A stretch of DNA of 54,074 nucleotides from Apilactobacillus xinyiensis. Lineage in GTDB: Bacteria > Bacillota > Bacilli > Lactobacillales > Lactobacillaceae. A program made the translations under genes and the position numbers. The stretch lies in the NCBI RefSeq assembly GCF_019656235.1, contig NZ_BPLL01000009.1:1-54074 (forward strand), written 5' to 3'. The notes below the pieces were generated by a model that made no database searches, was not told the DNA's origin, and saw nothing but the letters and a program-made list of their open reading frames with translations. This document shows, piece after piece, positions 1-8,959 of this stretch. Every line of letters begins with the position of its first letter. Position 1 is the first letter of the stretch.

Positions 1-36
1 GATTGAATATCGAAATCATTCCATGAAATTAAATAT

Positions 37-315
37 TTAATTTAGTAATAATTGTCTAACTTTTTTAAGGCACTTCACTTCGCGTCTTTCTTTTTCTTTA
101 ACAAGCGCATTGTATGAAAATTTATATGCCATCACAATGATTGCTATTAACAATGTAATCCATAAAATACCCCACGAAAGAAATGTCCAAAAATGAATTT
201 CACACAGCATTTGGAAAAGCAATATAAAACATGCTATATAAAAAATACCCTGTATAATTGCCACTAAGCAACCAACGGTTCCGCTCAAAGTGCCAAAAAT
301 AATTTTGAAAAGCAA
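37..315 (-). CDS. small membrane protein, unknown function
   Basis: A 92-residue protein with two long hydrophobic stretches (about residues 5-35 and 43-64) and a strongly basic C-terminal tail (KEKERREVKCLKKVRQ), so a two-span membrane protein with its tail probably in the cytoplasm. The start is a TTG at 315; a GGAGG box lies 7 bases upstream on the minus strand (around 323-327), which decides this start. No family is recognised. It stands alone, with no co-directional gene close by. Confidence 0.6.
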   Translation of the reverse strand: MLFKIIFGTLSGTVGCLVAIIQGIFYIACFILLFQMLCEIHFWTFLSWGILWITLLIAIIVMAYKFSYNALVKEKERREVKCLKKVRQLLLN

Positions 316-458
316 TTTGAAACCTCCAAAATATGATATGTTGCACTTAGTGTATGTAACATCGATTAGATTAATATATTGATATTACTAGTGCTTGCTA
401 TTTATTAGCATAAAAATTTTATTAAAAGTATTTATTTTTCATTAATGTGAATTTGCTT

Positions 459-1097
459 TTAAATAATGTTAAATTGTTGCATTGTTTTAAGCAGTTTAGC
501 GTGCGATAAACGCGTGTTTTTATTGTTATTAGAGCCAGAGTAGTGGGGGACTTTTAATACTAAATGTTTGCCAATGATTACAGGTTCTTGTTTCTTATAA
601 GTACCGCTTAATTCTTTACGGTAAGTTTTGAAGGCATCATAAGCTTTTGTGCCTAAACATAGAATCACGGCATCATCTTGCATATGTAAGTCGTGCTTTA
701 AATGATGTAGAGTGCTATCAACATCTTTACTATCGGTATTAACCAATTCACTATTGCTTTCAAATTCTGGAGTTAAGTCAGTCATTAAACCACCCCAAAA
801 TGAAGTTTGATAAATCGTGGCAGCTAAACGATGGTCATTACTCTTAGTGCTAAAATGAAATGACAATAACGAATTGCTGTGAATATCTTTACCGTCATTG
901 CCAGGGTTTTGACCAATAATAACACGATCATAACGAATATTTTTTAACCATTCTTCATTGAACACTTTAGCTTGAAAGACAGTTTTAAATAATTCATCTT
1001 GTTGATTGGGGGTTAAATCTGCATAGTTATGACAATTATTAGGGGTGTCCCAGATTGCGATACTATCAAACTTTGTAAAAGCGTTTTTAGTTAACAT
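459..1097 (-). CDS. uracil-DNA glycosylase superfamily-like protein
   Basis: A 212-residue soluble protein with the layout of the uracil-DNA glycosylase fold: a hydrophobic strand ending in GQNPG (about residues 62-66), which matches the GxNPG water-activating loop, a middle strand VILCLGTKAYDAF (about 143-155), and a C-terminal strand ending VPHYSGSNNN, equivalent to the family's H-x-S minor-groove loop. The asparagine in GQNPG fits the MUG/SMUG-like branch rather than classic Ung. Single gene; an AAAGGATG ribosome site precedes the ATG. Actual glycosylase activity and substrate are inference. Confidence 0.6.
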   Translation of the reverse strand: MLTKNAFTKFDSIAIWDTPNNCHNYADLTPNQQDELFKTVFQAKVFNEEWLKNIRYDRVIIGQNPGNDGKDIHSNSLLSFHFSTKSNDHRLAATIYQTSFWGGLMTDLTPEFESNSELVNTDSKDVDSTLHHLKHDLHMQDDAVILCLGTKAYDAFKTYRKELSGTYKKQEPVIIGKHLVLKVPHYSGSNNNKNTRLSHAKLLKTMQQFNII

Positions 1098-1144
1098 ATT
1101 TATGCATCCTTTGCTAAATTTTATTCATAGTTAAGTCAGATTGA

Positions 1145-1519
1145 TTATCTTTTTACTACAGTTTTGATTGGCCCAAAATCTTTACAATCCTTATTGGGAT
1201 ATTTAGAAAAATGACCTCCGCCAAGTGAACCAAATGTAGCATGAATATGTACATACTTGCCTTTAGTAGTTAATTTAAAAATGTCCGCACCTTGAGCTCC
1301 CGGATATGTCCATACGGTAGTTTTATTGCCAACTCTCTTGGTTACTTTAGGACTTTCGGGAGATTCTGTAGAATAACCACCTTTAATAAGTAAGTGTGAT
1401 ATTTCTTTTTTAGATAGATAATGATTGTTGGCACTAGCGTCCACACAATTAAAAGTAAAGATGCTAAGCAATATTACAAAAGCAGCAAATAACAAATCGA
1501 TTTTTTTAATATGATTCAT
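1145..1519 (-). CDS. small secreted protein of the 'YSGA' family
   Basis: A 124-residue protein with an N-terminal signal peptide (hydrophobic core about residues 8-25, likely cleaved after VDASA). The mature part has the pattern VWTYPGAQGADIFKLTTKGK, which resembles VWVYSGATGSESIELVSKNN and ITIYSGATASQHVDLISKNH in the longer secreted proteins at 36810-37430 and 39373-39996, so it appears to be a short member of the same family. AGGAGG lies 7-8 bases before the ATG. Function unknown; secretion is the only safe inference. Confidence 0.65.
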   Translation of the reverse strand: MNHIKKIDLLFAAFVILLSIFTFNCVDASANNHYLSKKEISHLLIKGGYSTESPESPKVTKRVGNKTTVWTYPGAQGADIFKLTTKGKYVHIHATFGSLGGGHFSKYPNKDCKDFGPIKTVVKR

Positions 1520-1644
1520 GTTAATCCTCCTAGAATTTAATTCTTAAATAATGTTATCATAACTCATAATTAATTAAAAATTTATTAGATATGGTTATAT
1601 TCCACAAACGTATTGTTATTATCAATTAGTATGGAGGTAATTTT

Positions 1645-1935
1645 TTGAAAGATAATAATTTTAAACGTAAATTATCACGAATGGTAAAGAACATATTAGG
1701 TTTATTTGTTGTTTTTACTTTGTTGGTGCTTGTATTTGAAGATGATATAAATTTAAATTCTTTAATAATTAGTTCTCTTAAGGGCCTATTTACAGCACTT
1801 TGTATTTTTGTAGGAGTAGGAATCAAAAGATTTAATAAAATATCAGATCATGATATGAAAATTTTTTATTTTAGTTTTTTATTTTGCAGTATCTTTCTAT
1901 TGATATGTCTTGTAATTAGATGGCTTCTTTTTTAA
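1645..1935 (+). CDS. small membrane protein, unknown function
   Basis: A 96-residue protein with hydrophobic segments at about residues 15-32, 45-60 and 70-93. Translation starts at TTG 1645, placed by GGAGG at 1633-1637. No domain recognised. It is followed by a strong terminator at 2000-2038, so it forms its own unit. Confidence 0.6.
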   Translation: MKDNNFKRKLSRMVKNILGLFVVFTLLVLVFEDDINLNSLIISSLKGLFTALCIFVGVGIKRFNKISDHDMKIFYFSFLFCSIFLLICLVIRWLLF

Positions 1936-1999
1936 CTTATTTAAACAGTAAAAATGCAGATATATCCGAAATATCTAATATTATCGTACATAACAATAT

Positions 2000-2038
2000 A
2001 AAAAAGACATGTAGACTATTAGCCTGCATGTCTTTTTT
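2000..2038 (+). terminator. rho-independent terminator
   Basis: Inverted repeat AAAAAGACATG / CATGTCTTTTTT around a 15-base loop with a T-run. It ends the small membrane-protein unit and could also work from the other strand. Confidence 0.75.
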
Positions 2039-2209
2039 GCATTCTGTTATCATAAAAATCCTACAATCACAACTAATTACATAAAATACACAAAAAAGTT
2101 AACAAAAAATTAATATTTAATGTATAATTATTAACGATTTTATACTTATAACAGTTCATAATCATATAAAACCATTATTAAGATAAATTTAGAAAGGGTA
2201 TGCATACTG

Positions 2210-3001
2210 ATGCTTAAATCATCATTTTACGCAATATTAGTAATTACAATATTCCTAGGATGCGGAGTTGCACTACCAACAACGTCCGCCAAAAACAAGC
2301 AATTTAAAAAAACAGTTAACAAACCTATTAAAAAAACTAATAAGAAAACACATAAAAAGCATTTAACTAAAAAAATACAAAAACAACTAGATGATAATAA
2401 TACTTTTATGTATTACTCCAGTGATAATCAAAACACAAATAATGATAATAAGCCCAAATTGTTAGCATTTAATCATTATGGTCCTAATAATAATGTTAAT
2501 ATTCAGAAAATTCAAAGTGATAATACGATACATTATAAAGTAACTAATACTGATCCAAGTTTGAAAATAAATATTCAAGCAGCGGTAAACAATTGGAATA
2601 AATTGAATGTTATTAAACTAAAAGAGGTTAATGTTAATGATGATTCCGCCCATATTAATATCGGTGGAGTTATTCATAATAATCAGCATATGACTAAAGA
2701 CACATTGGGAATTACTGGAACTTACACTGGGGGTAGTAGTATGAGTTCTAAAAATCATAAAATTAACTACATTGTGAATGCTAATATCAATTTTTCTAAA
2801 CAATTATTATGTATGTCTGAATATTCTCAGACTAGAGTTATTGAACATGAAATTGGTCATGCGTTAGTCTTTGCCGATGAAGAAGATGATTTGCAATGGA
2901 ATGATGTGATGTATGCCAACCATATGGATACTGAAGATTCAAATAATGAGTTAGGTAAAAATGAAGCTTATTCATTAGATTATTACTATGATAAATATTG
3001 A
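2210..3001 (+). CDS. secreted zinc-metalloprotease, metzincin-like
   Basis: 263 residues with a signal peptide (hydrophobic residues about 5-25), then a Lys/His-rich linker (KKTNKKTHKKH, about 38-60) and a C-terminal protease domain. The zinc site is HEIGHALVFAD at residues 213-223. This is HExxH with Asp at the third ligand position, as in snapalysin-type (M7) metzincins; the usual Gly before the third ligand is Val here. A candidate Met-turn, DVMYA, follows about ten residues later. GAAAGGG precedes the ATG. The basic linker probably holds the protein to the cell wall (inference). Substrate unknown. A terminator follows at once. Confidence 0.75.
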   Translation: MLKSSFYAILVITIFLGCGVALPTTSAKNKQFKKTVNKPIKKTNKKTHKKHLTKKIQKQLDDNNTFMYYSSDNQNTNNDNKPKLLAFNHYGPNNNVNIQKIQSDNTIHYKVTNTDPSLKINIQAAVNNWNKLNVIKLKEVNVNDDSAHINIGGVIHNNQHMTKDTLGITGTYTGGSSMSSKNHKINYIVNANINFSKQLLCMSEYSQTRVIEHEIGHALVFADEEDDLQWNDVMYANHMDTEDSNNELGKNEAYSLDYYYDKY

Positions 3002-3005
3002 AATT

Positions 3006-3038
3006 AAAAGCCGCTATAAATTTTATAGCGGCTTTTTT
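3006..3038 (+). terminator. rho-independent terminator
   Basis: Near-perfect hairpin AAAAGCCGCTATAAA / TTTATAGCGGCTTTTTT immediately after the protease stop. It separates the protease from the distal end of CRISPR array 1. Confidence 0.85.
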
Positions 3039-3071
3039 AATTGTTGCAGATAAAGATTTAATTGTATATCA

Positions 3072-5783
3072 GAATCACTCCTGCGTGTGCAGGAAATACT
3101 TCATCTTTATTCCCCCCTATTTGTATTGATTAGAATCACTCCTGCGTGTGCAGGAAATACAAATAAAGCTATTCAAGAGTCGATGTCTAATTAGAATCAC
3201 TCCTGCGTGTGCAGGAAATACCAAATTAGCTATTTTAATCTATTTGAAAAAGGAGAATCACTCCTGCGTGTGCAGGAAATACACTAAAATACCGTTAGAA
3301 ATACTATCAATGTCAGAATCACTCCTGCGTGTGCAGGAAATACTCTTCAATTAAAACGTTCTTAACAGCAGTTAGAGAATCACTCCTGCGTGTGCAGGAA
3401 ATACTGAAATCAAGTGGATTGATTATGGATTGCATGAGAATCACTCCTGCGTGTGCAGGAAATACCAGATATCAAGGTAAACTAGCTGAAATTGACGAGA
3501 ATCACTCCTGCGTGTGCAGGAAATACTTGCTTAAAATATTTTGTGTTTCACGTTGTTTAGAATCACTCCTGCGTGTGCAGGAAATACTCTTGAGTGAACA
3601 AAAGCGTTCATAGCCATCCAGAATCACTCCTGCGTGTGCAGGAAATACCAGTTATTAAAAATGGCGATGGATCATACACAAGAATCACTCCTGCGTGTGC
3701 AGGAAATACTAATTTTAACTGCTTTACCACTACTTTTATGTGGAATCACTCCTGCGTGTGCAGGAAATACTCCCAACTACAATGGCATCGTTCATAGAGT
3801 GCAGAATCACTCCTGCGTGTGCAGGAAATACCCTTTACGGATTTTAGTTAAGGCGTTACGACCAGAATCACTCCTGCGTGTGCAGGAAATACCACCATAG
3901 TTATTAGCTCTACGATCAAGTGATAGAATCACTCCTGCGTGTGCAGGAAATACTTTGGCCTTTTTATCCATATCCATACTTGTATCGAATCACTCCTGCG
4001 TGTGCAGGAAATACGGCTCGTAGCAAGTCCTGTAACCGTACTGTTAGGAATCACTCCTGCGTGTGCAGGAAATACATCTTTCGTTTTAGATCAGAGTGAC
4101 TACCGCTAGAATCACTCCTGCGTGTGCAGGAAATACTTTTCCACCGTCATATCGTTTTGAGCTAGGATAGAATCACTCCTGCGTGTGCAGGAAATACAAA
4201 CAGGTAAATTGCTCCACCAGTCGCACGAAAGAATCACTCCTGCGTGTGCAGGAAATACTGCCTAAGTTGCTTAGCGGTATGTTTAAGACTGGAATCACTC
4301 CTGCGTGTGCAGGAAATACTCGATACTATCATCAACAACACTCACACTGACAGAATCACTCCTGCGTGTGCAGGAAATACCGTGAGTCTACATAAGCTGT
4401 TGTTGCATATGCAGAATCACTCCTGCGTGTGCAGGAAATACTAACGTTTGTGGGTCTAGCTCCGTTAATGCTGAGAATCACTCCTGCGTGTGCAGGAAAT
4501 ACTTAGCAGATGCTGAATTATCACTATACCAACGAGAATCACTCCTGCGTGTGCAGGAAATACTTGCTCTGCCCATGATAATGACAACATCAACGGGAAT
4601 CACTCCTGCGTGTGCAGGAAATACGGATGCAGAGCAGGGGACTTATGACGAACGAGAGAATCACTCCTGCGTGTGCAGGAAATACAAAATCCTCCTATAT
4701 ATGTAAAATACATAACTAGAATCACTCCTGCGTGTGCAGGAAATACCTTAAAAACGGTTCAAAAGTCTTTGCTGATATAGAATCACTCCTGCGTGTGCAG
4801 GAAATACCCGGTCCAAAGATAGTTTCACACGTACCCTCAAGAATCACTCCTGCGTGTGCAGGAAATACGTAATCATGGCTTTTAACCTCCAAATGCGTTA
4901 AGAATCACTCCTGCGTGTGCAGGAAATACTTGATAAAAATTACAAAGAGTACATTGAAAATAGAATCACTCCTGCGTGTGCAGGAAATACGCTAACTGAT
5001 GAAGTTGAACAACGCATATCTGAGAATCACTCCTGCGTGTGCAGGAAATACAACAAGAAAGTGATTTAGATTATCAAGAAAGAAGAATCACTCCTGCGTG
5101 TGCAGGAAATACTTGCTTTGCTATCCATAACACAACCATATGCCGGAATCACTCCTGCGTGTGCAGGAAATACGTATCTAGCCTTATGGCAGTACCTTTT
5201 TTTGCGGAATCACTCCTGCGTGTGCAGGAAATACTAATTATTACCACTATCATTCCAGCGATAATCAGAATCACTCCTGCGTGTGCAGGAAATACAGTGT
5301 TTTGATACATAAGGTATAGTGTTTTGTAGAATCACTCCTGCGTGTGCAGGAAATACCTGTTAAAAACCAAAATAATATCATTAGTCGTAGAATCACTCCT
5401 GCGTGTGCAGGAAATACGTCACTGTACCGTCTGACGTGATTTGAGCGTCAGAATCACTCCTGCGTGTGCAGGAAATACATTTAAACACTCCTTTATTTTT
5501 ATAGTGATACAGAATCACTCCTGCGTGTGCAGGAAATACACTTTTTCTTTTTCCCAAGTATTAAAGATTTTAGAATCACTCCTGCGTGTGCAGGAAATAC
5601 AAATGTAAACTTTTGTAACCATTTTGTTGACAAGAATCACTCCTGCGTGTGCAGGAAATACGACATGATTTCTGGTTCCAAAACCAATAATAAAGAATCA
5701 CTCCTGCGTGTGCAGGAAATACCAGAGTGAATCCACTTAGATGTGTCTAATTTTAGAATCACTCCTGCGTGTGCAGGAAATAC
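3072..5783 (-). CRISPR. type I-E CRISPR array 1: 45 repeats, 44 spacers
   Basis: Forty-five copies of a 28-bp repeat at an exact 61-bp period (first start 3072, last 5756; 44 x 61 = 2684). In the I-E reading direction, which is the minus strand, the repeat begins GTATTTCCTGCACACG and ends GAGTGATTC. It forms a TCCTGC/GCAGGA hairpin for Cas6e. The repeats look identical throughout, and no spacer is off-length. The base following the repeat on the minus strand is T in 38 cases and C or G in seven. Orientation is set by the repeat ends and by a leader block at 5784-5812 that is shared with array 2; the newest spacers should therefore lie on the right, next to cas3. ORFs crossing the array are artefacts. 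Confidence 0.98.
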
Positions 5784-5812
5784 ACTAAAGAAACGTTGAT
5801 TTTGCAACGTTT
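5784..5812 (-). promoter_or_regulatory. CRISPR array 1 leader-proximal block
   Basis: Read on the minus strand, these 29 bases start AAACGTTG, have a central TCA, and end TTTCTTTAGT directly against the first repeat. The same block in the same register abuts array 2 (15675-15703). Here the block holds a perfect inverted repeat, AAACGTTG/CAACGTTT. The shared position beside both first repeats suggests the Cas1-Cas2 integration signal. The rest of the AT-rich leader and the array promoter should lie within 5813-5941, shared back-to-back with the cas3 promoter. Confidence 0.75.
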
Positions 5813-5941
5813 CATATTTTAGTTTATGCAAAATACATTCACTTTTATTATATTAACATATTATGAAAATTTTTAAACATGATAATTTTATAGTAGAATT
5901 ATAATCGTTTTATAAATGAAATTTAAAAAATGAGGTAAAAC

Positions 5942-8698
5942 ATGGATAAAAATATATTATGGGCTAAAAAAGCTAGAGGCCTGGATGGCACGTCAAAATG
6001 GTTGCCATTATCTCAACATTTGTTAGATACCAAATTCGTTATTTCGATGTTATATGAGCATTATTTAAGCGAACATCAAAGAAAAATAATACAAAAGGCA
6101 GTTGTAAATCAATTAGATTCTTCAGCTGCTAAACAAGTAGTCGCGTTTACTGGGCTAGTACATGATATAGGAAAAGCTACTCCGGCATTTCAAACTAAGC
6201 CAAGTTATCAAGGCTTGGGTGATTTAGATGAAATGTTAATGGAAAGGTTATTTAGTAAGGGTTTCGTTCCAGATGATTATTTAAGCTTACTTTCACGATC
6301 TAATAGATCACCACATGCTATGGCTGGTGAAAATATTTTAGAACATTTTGGGGTTCGAAATGATATTGGTTCGATTGTTGGTGGGCATCATGGGAAACCG
6401 CTTGAATATGATAGTGACTGTGATAATATTGATACCTTTTCTGATAATTATTATTATGAAATGAATTCTAATAATCCAATACATATTAAATGGTTTAATT
6501 TACAAAAGGAATTATTTGAATGGGCATTGTCAGAGAATGGTTACGATGATGTAACACAGATTCCTAAAATAAATGATGTTTCAGCACAAGTGATCATTGA
6601 AGGTTTATTGGTCATGGCAGATTGGATTGCTAGTAATGAAAAATACTTCCCACTATTTGAAGAAAACCAAACTGAATGTGATAATTTACAACAAAGAATG
6701 GAAAATGGTTGGCTCAGTTGGTTTAAAAACACAAGGTGGGAGCCTAAATTCAATGCTGATGCCGATCAATATTACCAAGAAAATTTTGGCTTTACACCTC
6801 GCGGCTTTCAACGAAAAATTTTTAATACAATAAAAAATACACTTAATCCAGGGATTATGATTGTAGAAGCTGGGATGGGAATGGGAAAAACTGAAGTTGC
6901 GTTATCAGCAGTAGAGCAGTTAGCACAGAAACAAAATTGTGATGGGATGTTTTATTGTTTGCCAACGCAAGCTACTACTAATGCAATGTTTAATAGAATT
7001 TTAACTTGGTTATCTAAGGTTTCTGCAATGGATGATGAATCTAAAGATATTCAATTGGTACATGGTAAATCAGCTTTAAATCGCAACTATGCTAATTTGC
7101 CTAAAAATATTGACATTGGAGAAGATAGGGCAGCTGGGGTTATGGTCAATCAATGGTTTTCTGGTAACAAGACTGCGATATTAGATGACTTTGTAGTAGG
7201 AACTGTTGATCAACTATTGCTTTTAGCGCTGAAGAAAAAACATTTGGCACTACGTCATTTGGGATTCAGTAGCAAAGTGGTAGTGATTGATGAAGCTCAC
7301 GGATTTGATTCATATATGCAAACTTATTTGTGCCGAGCATTGCAATGGTTAGGTAAATATCATATTCCGGTTGTTATCCTATCAGCTACTTTACCTGCAC
7401 AAAAAAGAATGGATTTTATTAACTCTTACTTAGATAAGTCAAGTGTTGATGATAAGGTTTATAATAATTTATCATATCCATTAGTTTCTTACAGTGATGG
7501 TAATGATGTTAAAGTTTTAGATGATTTCGAACCAATTAAGCAAACTACTGATGTAATGATTAAACGGATGTCTGGTGACAACGGTGACTTAATTAATAAA
7601 GTTAAAGAAATGCTTTCTGATGGTGGAATTTGTGGAATTATTGTTAACACCGTAAAACGTGCGCAAACAATTGGTCAAATGTTCATTGATTACTTTGGAA
7701 CAGAAAAAGTTGACATTTTACATGCCAGTTTTTTAGATACGGATAGATCCGTAAAAGAGCGTTCTTTATTAAAAGAAATAGGTAAAAAAGATGCCAGTAC
7801 CAAACGTCCAAAATTAAAAATAGTTATTGGAACTCAAGTTTTAGAACAATCCTTAGACATTGATTTTGATATTTTATTTACAGACTTAGCGCCAATGGAT
7901 TTGATGCTACAAAGAATGGGACGTTTACATCGTCATGCTAAAAACAATGCTAATCGTCCCATTAAACTTAAAAATCCACAACTTTATGTATTGTCCATAA
8001 ATGATAATTATGAATACGAGGAGGGCGCATCATTTATCTATGGTGACTTACTATTAATGCGCACGCAGTATTTCTTGCCTAATCAAATTAATCTACCTAA
8101 TGACATATCCAAATTGGTACAACAAGTTTATGATCTTTCGGTACCTATCAAATTAAATGACGATTTAAATTCAAAGTATAAGTCAGCTTATGAAGACTAT
8201 CATATCAAGATACAAAGTAAAAAAATTTCTGCTAGCACTTATATCTTGGATAATTACGACGATGTTCATGCTAATCTTATCGGTTGGTTAAATAATGATG
8301 ACAAACAGCAAGATGACAGTGATGCTAAAGGATTAGCACAAGTGCGTGATGGTGATGATACGATTGAAGTTATTATGGTTAAAGCTAATGATGATGGCGG
8401 TTACTCTATCTTAGGCGAAAAAGATGATATTTCTAATGATGTGGCAATGGGTGATCTAGAGGCTACAATTAAACTGGCTAAAAATACAATTAAATTGCCA
8501 CAAATGTTTTCTAAAAATTATAATATCGAGAAGACAATTGACTTTTTAGAAAAATTTAATAAGCAATATTTATCAAATTGGCAATTTCAACCTTATTTAA
8601 AGGGAAGTTTGGGGATTATTTTAGATGAAAATAATCAGTTTACTTTATCCAATCATGTTTTAACTTACGATAAAAATATCGGACTAACAGTGGAATGA
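5942..8698 (+). CDS. cas3: Cas3 helicase-nuclease (type I-E)
   Basis: 918 residues, the normal length for a fused HD-helicase Cas3. The N-terminal HD nuclease has QHLLD (H26) and VHDIGK with the metal-binding H74-D75. The superfamily 2 helicase follows: Walker A EAGMGMGKTE near residue 310, DEAH at about 450-453, motif III SATLPA, and the C-terminal QRMGRLHRH motif VI. Cas3 is recruited by target-bound Cascade, then nicks, unwinds and degrades invader DNA. GAGGT precedes the ATG. It has its own promoter in the 5813-5941 gap and is separated from the Cascade operon by a 261-bp gap holding the crRNA-like element. Confidence 0.97.
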   Translation: MDKNILWAKKARGLDGTSKWLPLSQHLLDTKFVISMLYEHYLSEHQRKIIQKAVVNQLDSSAAKQVVAFTGLVHDIGKATPAFQTKPSYQGLGDLDEMLMERLFSKGFVPDDYLSLLSRSNRSPHAMAGENILEHFGVRNDIGSIVGGHHGKPLEYDSDCDNIDTFSDNYYYEMNSNNPIHIKWFNLQKELFEWALSENGYDDVTQIPKINDVSAQVIIEGLLVMADWIASNEKYFPLFEENQTECDNLQQRMENGWLSWFKNTRWEPKFNADADQYYQENFGFTPRGFQRKIFNTIKNTLNPGIMIVEAGMGMGKTEVALSAVEQLAQKQNCDGMFYCLPTQATTNAMFNRILTWLSKVSAMDDESKDIQLVHGKSALNRNYANLPKNIDIGEDRAAGVMVNQWFSGNKTAILDDFVVGTVDQLLLLALKKKHLALRHLGFSSKVVVIDEAHGFDSYMQTYLCRALQWLGKYHIPVVILSATLPAQKRMDFINSYLDKSSVDDKVYNNLSYPLVSYSDGNDVKVLDDFEPIKQTTDVMIKRMSGDNGDLINKVKEMLSDGGICGIIVNTVKRAQTIGQMFIDYFGTEKVDILHASFLDTDRSVKERSLLKEIGKKDASTKRPKLKIVIGTQVLEQSLDIDFDILFTDLAPMDLMLQRMGRLHRHAKNNANRPIKLKNPQLYVLSINDNYEYEEGASFIYGDLLLMRTQYFLPNQINLPNDISKLVQQVYDLSVPIKLNDDLNSKYKSAYEDYHIKIQSKKISASTYILDNYDDVHANLIGWLNNDDKQQDDSDAKGLAQVRDGDDTIEVIMVKANDDGGYSILGEKDDISNDVAMGDLEATIKLAKNTIKLPQMFSKNYNIEKTIDFLEKFNKQYLSNWQFQPYLKGSLGIILDENNQFTLSNHVLTYDKNIGLTVE

Positions 8699-8750
8699 TT
8701 TGTATATGTGTATTAATAACTAATTTTATGGTAATATTTATGTCTGTGTT

Positions 8751-8866
8751 AATTTATTTGCAGACGCGAATGTGATCCATAAATTTAATAACATTATAAT
8801 CTTGGTTTTTCATAATTTCTTGCAAACGCGAGATACAAAAAAGAGAACTTTTCAGTTCTCTTTTTA
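8751..8866 (+). ncRNA. degenerate CRISPR mini-array; candidate CreR-like Cas-regulating RNA
   Basis: Two decayed repeats (8751-8778 and 8813-8840, each about 17/28 identical to the array repeat) are 62 bp apart and enclose a 33-base spacer-like segment (8780-8812). Both keep the 5-bp Cas6e hairpin by compensatory changes: array CCUGC/GCGGG, first copy UUUGC/GCGAA, second copy CUUGC/GCGAG. The handle core GTGAT survives in the first copy. A strong hairpin terminator overlaps the end of the second copy. The spacer-like segment matches the cse1 promoter with predicted PAM AAT (separate entry). The architecture is that described for crRNA-resembling Cas-regulating RNAs (CreR) and CreA antitoxins. 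No toxin-like ORF is visible, so autorepression is the favoured role. The promoter is uncertain; a weak candidate -10, TAATAT, is at 8732-8737. Confidence 0.72.
8837..8866 (+). terminator. rho-independent terminator of the mini-array
   Basis: AAAAAAGAGAACT / AGTTCTCTTTTT with a 4-base loop. It ends the crRNA-like transcript about 10 bases after the second degenerate hairpin and isolates it from the cse1 promoter just downstream. Confidence 0.88.
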
Positions 8867-8874
8867 ATTTACTG

Positions 8875-8905
8875 TTGATTTTTATAATTAAATATAATAA
8901 CATTA
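8875..8905 (+). promoter_or_regulatory. cse1 (Cascade) promoter with crRNA-like target site
   Basis: A perfect TATAAT at 8893-8898 and an alternative TTGATT (8875-8880)/TAACAT (8898-8903) pair with a 17-bp spacer lie upstream of cse1. Bases 8889-8907 match the mini-array spacer at 17 of 19 positions. The two mismatches are at spacer positions 6 and 18, which do not pair in I-E Cascade. The three bases before the match, 8886-8888, are AAT. Cascade bound here would cover the -10 element. Confidence 0.65.
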
Positions 8906-8959
8906 AATATGTTATGAAAAACTTATAACAAAATAATTAATAAAAAGGAGAGGTGAGAA

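Noticed and set aside
1626-1826. Minus-strand ORF opposite the small membrane protein, and similar antisense ORFs (for example 2618-2803, 6541-6753, 15059-15241, 43337-43522, 51412-51729)
   Set aside because: Shadows of real genes without ribosome sites or recognisable protein features.
3148-5831. Numerous ORFs rich in ITPACAGN, ESLLRVQE and NHSCVCRKY across array 1
   Set aside because: They are translations of the CRISPR repeat in different frames, with no ribosome sites and spacer-driven variation.
5898-5906. Nine-base match ATTATAATC between the mini-array spacer and the cas3 promoter
   Set aside because: It corresponds to spacer positions 14-22 with no seed match and no PAM register; a shared -10-like sequence explains it.
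8699-8750. Search for a CreT-like toxin ORF next to the mini-array
   Set aside because: No small ORF with a ribosome site is visible there; regulation of cas genes is the better explanation.
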